64,000 nucleotides of DNA, from the NCBI GenBank assembly GCA_900469445.1, contig UBXM01000001.1:495724-559723 (forward strand). Direction: 5' to 3'. The stretch is from Hyphomicrobiales bacterium (lineage in GTDB: Bacteria > Pseudomonadota > Alphaproteobacteria > Rhizobiales > Rhizobiaceae). Both the position numbers and the translations under genes were made by a program. Below are positions 61,450-64,000 of this stretch, piece by piece (position 1 is the first letter of the stretch; each line of letters begins with the position of its first letter). The notes beneath the pieces were generated by a model that did not search any database, was not told the origin of the DNA, and was given only the letters and a program-made list of their open reading frames with translations.

Positions 61450-63423
61450 ATGACTTCTCGCGAACAAAACGACCGGATGGCAAATGCGATCCGTTTCCTC
61501 GCCATGGATGCCGTCGAAAAGGCGAATTCCGGCCACCCAGGCATGCCGATGGGCATGGCCGACGTAGCAACGGTCCTTTTCTCCAAATACCTGAAGTTCG
61601 ACCCGACAAAACCGAATTGGCCGGACCGCGACCGTTTCGTGCTCTCGGCCGGCCACGGTTCGATGCTTCTTTATTCGCTTCTGTATTTGACCGGTTATGA
61701 AGACATGACCGTCGAAGACCTGAAGGGCTTCCGCCAGCTCGGCTCCAAGACCGCCGGTCACCCGGAATACGGTCACGCCACCGGCATCGAGACGACCACC
61801 GGTCCGCTCGGCCAGGGCATTGCCAATGCCGTCGGCATGGCGATCGCCGAACGCAAGCTGCGCGAGGAATTCGGCGCCGACCTGCAGGATCACTACACCT
61901 ATGTGATCAACGGCGACGGCTGCCTGATGGAAGGCATCTCCCACGAAGCCATCGCGCTTGCCGGCCACCTGAAGCTCAACAAGCTCATCCTGCTCTGGGA
62001 CGACAACTCGATCACCATCGACGGTGCCGTATCCCTGTCCGACTCGACCGACCAGATCGCCCGCTTCAAGGCCGTTCACTGGCACACGATCGAGATCGAC
62101 GGCCATGATCAGGCAGCGATTGCCGCCGCGATCGAAGAAGCCCACAAGTCCGACAAGCCGACCTTCATCGCCTGCAAGACGACGATCGGCTTCGGCGCTC
62201 CGAACAAGGCCGGCAGCCACAAGGTTCACGGCTCGCCGCTCGGCGCGGAAGAAATCGCAGCAACCCGCAAGGCACTGAACTGGGAATACGAACCCTTCGT
62301 CATCCCCAACGACGTCCTGTCCGATTGGCGCGCGGCCGGCACCCGCTCGGTCGAGACCGTCAAGGCCTGGGAAGGCCGCCTCGAAAAGTCCGCCCACAAG
62401 GCCGAATTCGACCGCCGTTTCGCCGGTGACCTTCCGGCCGGCTTCGACGCAGCTATTTCCGATTACAAGAAGAAGCTCGCCGAAACCAAGCCGACCGTTG
62501 CCACCCGCAAGGCTTCGGAAGACGCGCTCGAAGTCATCAACGGCTTCCTGCCGGAAACCATCGGCGGCTCCGCCGACCTGACGCCGTCGAACAACACCAA
62601 GACCAGCCAGATGCATTCGATCACGCCGACGGATTTCGCCGGCCGTTACATGCACTGGGGCATCCGCGAACACGGCATGGCATCCGCCATGAACGGTATT
62701 GCGCTGCATGGCGGTCTGATCCCTTACGGCGGCGGCTTCATGATCTTCTCGGATTATTGCCGCCCGCCGATCCGCCTTGCTTCGCTGATGGGCATCCGCG
62801 TCATCCACGTCCTGACGCATGATTCGATCGGCGTCGGCGAAGACGGCCCGACCCACCAGCCGGTCGAGCAGATGGCCTCGCTGCGCGCCATCCCGAACCT
62901 GATGATGTTCCGCCCGGCCGATGCCGTCGAAACTGCCGAATGCTGGCAGATCGCCGTCACGACCAAGGACCGTCCGTCCGGCCTGGCGCTCACCCGCCAG
63001 AACCTGACCACCGTTCGCACCGAATATTCGGAAGAAAACCGCTCGGCCAAGGGCGCCTACGTCCTCTCCGGCAATGCCGATGCCAAGGTCACGATCTTCG
63101 CATCCGGCTCGGAAGTCGAACTGGCCGTTGCCGCCGCAAAGACGCTCGGTGAAAAGGGCACGACCGTCCGTGTCGTTTCCGTTCCCTCGACCGAACTCTT
63201 CTTCGAACAGCCGGATGCATACCGCGCCGAAATCATCGGCTCCTCGCCGGTCAAGATCGCCGTCGAAGCCGGCGTTCGCCAGGGCTGGGATGCGTTCATC
63301 GGTCCGGAAGGCACGTTCATCGGCATGAAGGGCTTCGGCGCTTCCGGTCCGGCCAAGGATGTCTTCAAGCATTTCGGCATCACGGCTGACGCCGTCGTCG
63401 CCGCTGTCGAAGCAAAAATTTAA
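61450..63423 (+). CDS. tkt: Transketolase
   Basis: ThDP enzyme of the pentose-phosphate and Calvin cycles that moves two-carbon units. 657 residues: [15 protein letters not shown] (residues 19-33), [13 protein letters not shown] for ThDP binding near residue 157, the central pyrimidine domain ([18 protein letters not shown] near residue 457) and a C-terminal domain. Length is usual. gap follows 83 bases downstream on the same strand, as in many rhizobial tkt-gap-pgk clusters. Confidence 0.96.
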   Translation: MTSREQNDRMANAIRFLAMDAVEKANSGHPGMPMGMADVATVLFSKYLKFDPTKPNWPDRDRFVLSAGHGSMLLYSLLYLTGYEDMTVEDLKGFRQLGSKTAGHPEYGHATGIETTTGPLGQGIANAVGMAIAERKLREEFGADLQDHYTYVINGDGCLMEGISHEAIALAGHLKLNKLILLWDDNSITIDGAVSLSDSTDQIARFKAVHWHTIEIDGHDQAAIAAAIEEAHKSDKPTFIACKTTIGFGAPNKAGSHKVHGSPLGAEEIAATRKALNWEYEPFVIPNDVLSDWRAAGTRSVETVKAWEGRLEKSAHKAEFDRRFAGDLPAGFDAAISDYKKKLAETKPTVATRKASEDALEVINGFLPETIGGSADLTPSNNTKTSQMHSITPTDFAGRYMHWGIREHGMASAMNGIALHGGLIPYGGGFMIFSDYCRPPIRLASLMGIRVIHVLTHDSIGVGEDGPTHQPVEQMASLRAIPNLMMFRPADAVETAECWQIAVTTKDRPSGLALTRQNLTTVRTEYSEENRSAKGAYVLSGNADAKVTIFASGSEVELAVAAAKTLGEKGTTVRVVSVPSTELFFEQPDAYRAEIIGSSPVKIAVEAGVRQGWDAFIGPEGTFIGMKGFGASGPAKDVFKHFGITADAVVAAVEAKI

Positions 63424-63431
63424 TGCAAAAC

Positions 63432-63459
63432 GACTGCCCTAGATCAAAGTAGGGCAGTC
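63432..63459 (+). terminator. Perfect hairpin between tkt and gap
   Basis: GACTGCCCTA pairs exactly with TAGGGCAGTC around GATCAAAG, a 10-bp stem eight bases after the tkt stop. No T tract follows, so it may be a weak terminator, an attenuator or a processing site that sets the tkt/gap ratio. Confidence 0.5.
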
Positions 63460-63506
63460 TCAACCCGCGTTAAAACGTAGCCCCAATATCAGGGAGTAAA
63501 GCTCAT

Positions 63507-64000
63507 ATGACTGTAAAGGTTGCCATCAACGGCTTCGGCCGTATCGGCCGCAACGTCCTCCGCGCCATCGTCGAATCGGGTCGCACCGATATCGAAGTCG
63601 TTGTCATCAACGATCTCGGCCCGGTTGAAACCAATGCCCATCTGCTCCGCTACGATTCGATCCACGGCAAGTTCCCGGCCGATGTAAAGGTCGAAGGCGA
63701 CACCATCACCGTTGGCGGTGGCAAGCCGATCAAGGTTACCGCCATCAAGGACCCGGCAACCCTGCCGCACAAGGAACTCGGCGTCGACATCGCGCTTGAG
63801 TGCACCGGCATCTTCACCGCGCGCGACAAGGCTGCCCTGCACCTGACCGCCGGCGCAAAGCGCGTCATCGTTTCGGCTCCGGCCGACGGCGCCGACCTGA
63901 CCGTCGTTTTCGGCGTCAACGACGACCAGCTGACCAAGGACCACCTGGTCATCTCCAACGCTTCGTGCACCACGAACTGCCTGGTTCCGGTCGTCAAGAC
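63507..64000 (+). CDS. gap: Glyceraldehyde-3-phosphate dehydrogenase (partial at window end)
   Basis: First 164 residues of a glycolytic [24 protein letters not shown] (NAD-binding loop), [20 protein letters not shown] and the active-site block SNASCTTNC with catalytic Cys154. The rest lies beyond base 64000. AGGGAG precedes the ATG by ten bases. It is the second gene after tkt, so central carbon metabolism continues to the right, probably with pgk. Confidence 0.95.
   Translation, partial: MTVKVAINGFGRIGRNVLRAIVESGRTDIEVVVINDLGPVETNAHLLRYDSIHGKFPADVKVEGDTITVGGGKPIKVTAIKDPATLPHKELGVDIALECTGIFTARDKAALHLTAGAKRVIVSAPADGADLTVVFGVNDDQLTKDHLVISNASCTTNCLVPVVK

Noticed and set aside
61444..63372. Open frame of 642 codons antisense to tkt.
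   Set aside because: It mirrors a strongly conserved gene with high-GC third positions; its translation is low-complexity Gly/Asp/Val-rich without family motifs.
1..64000. Search by eye for CRISPR arrays, insertion sequences and prophage.
   Set aside because: No regularly spaced direct repeats, transposase motifs or runs of phage structural genes were seen; the phage-like block at 43733 is isolated.

Overview
The window looks like a chromosomal segment of a Rhizobiaceae bacterium (Rhizobium/Agrobacterium/Neorhizobium group). The evidence is high-GC coding sequence with dense gene packing, a sqdBDC sulfolipid operon of the Sinorhizobium type, heme-uptake genes of the rhizobial type, a zapA-linked 6S RNA candidate, TTAACCAT-type CtrA-like boxes, and Omp25/Omp31-like beta-barrel proteins. 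No insertion sequence, prophage, CRISPR array or replication origin was found. Almost everything is core or lightly accessory chromosome.

Layout. 0-3 kb: the heme importer genes hmuT-hmuU (hmuV starts at the left edge) diverge from a heme-degrading monooxygenase and hutX. 3-5.7 kb: small hypothetical genes, then a nucleotidyltransferase coupled to a metallophosphoesterase. 5.8-10.1 kb: treZ-treY, which make trehalose from alpha-glucans. 10.2-19 kb: two tandem 24-residue membrane peptides, a DUF983 protein, a lipoprotein, an amidase, rsmJ and an RluA-type synthase, a CAU-anticodon tRNA, mnmA, a 33-residue membrane peptide, an MscS channel, DUF1810 and Tim44-like proteins. 19-24 kb: a methyltransferase/LysR divergent pair, then serC-serA for serine synthesis behind a probable serC leader RNA. 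24-30 kb: two outer-membrane proteins, a quinone reductase, a GH15 glycosidase and glmM. 30-40.6 kb: ftsH, tilS and the Tol-Pal envelope system (ybgC, tolQRAB, pal, cpoB), with an opposite-strand secreted-protein gene between ybgC and tolQ. 40.7-43.7 kb: sqdB-sqdD-sqdC for sulfoquinovosyl diacylglycerol.

44-52 kb is the most unusual part. The Holliday-junction genes ruvC, ruvA and ruvB lie on one strand but are interleaved with two complete AbrB-type antitoxin/PIN-toxin pairs: ruvC - vapBC - ruvA - vapBC - ruvB - nudix. The second toxin overlaps the ruvB start by ATGA. The first pair has its own promoter-like sequence and a perfect palindrome at the antitoxin start. YebC, which often precedes ruvC, is here separated from it by an opposite-strand degenerate chemoreceptor-like gene and a luciferase-like oxidoreductase.

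52-64 kb: stress-type and metallo-hydrolase genes, a YmdB-like phosphoesterase, 5-formyltetrahydrofolate cyclo-ligase, a CBS-domain membrane protein, a three-gene two-component cluster (CHASE3 kinase, single-domain regulator, regulator-kinase hybrid), a 6S RNA candidate, zapA and a DUF4164 gene. The window ends with tkt and the first half of gap.

The long open frames antisense to serA, serC, ftsH, tolB, mnmA and tkt were judged to be GC-codon shadows and are not annotated.
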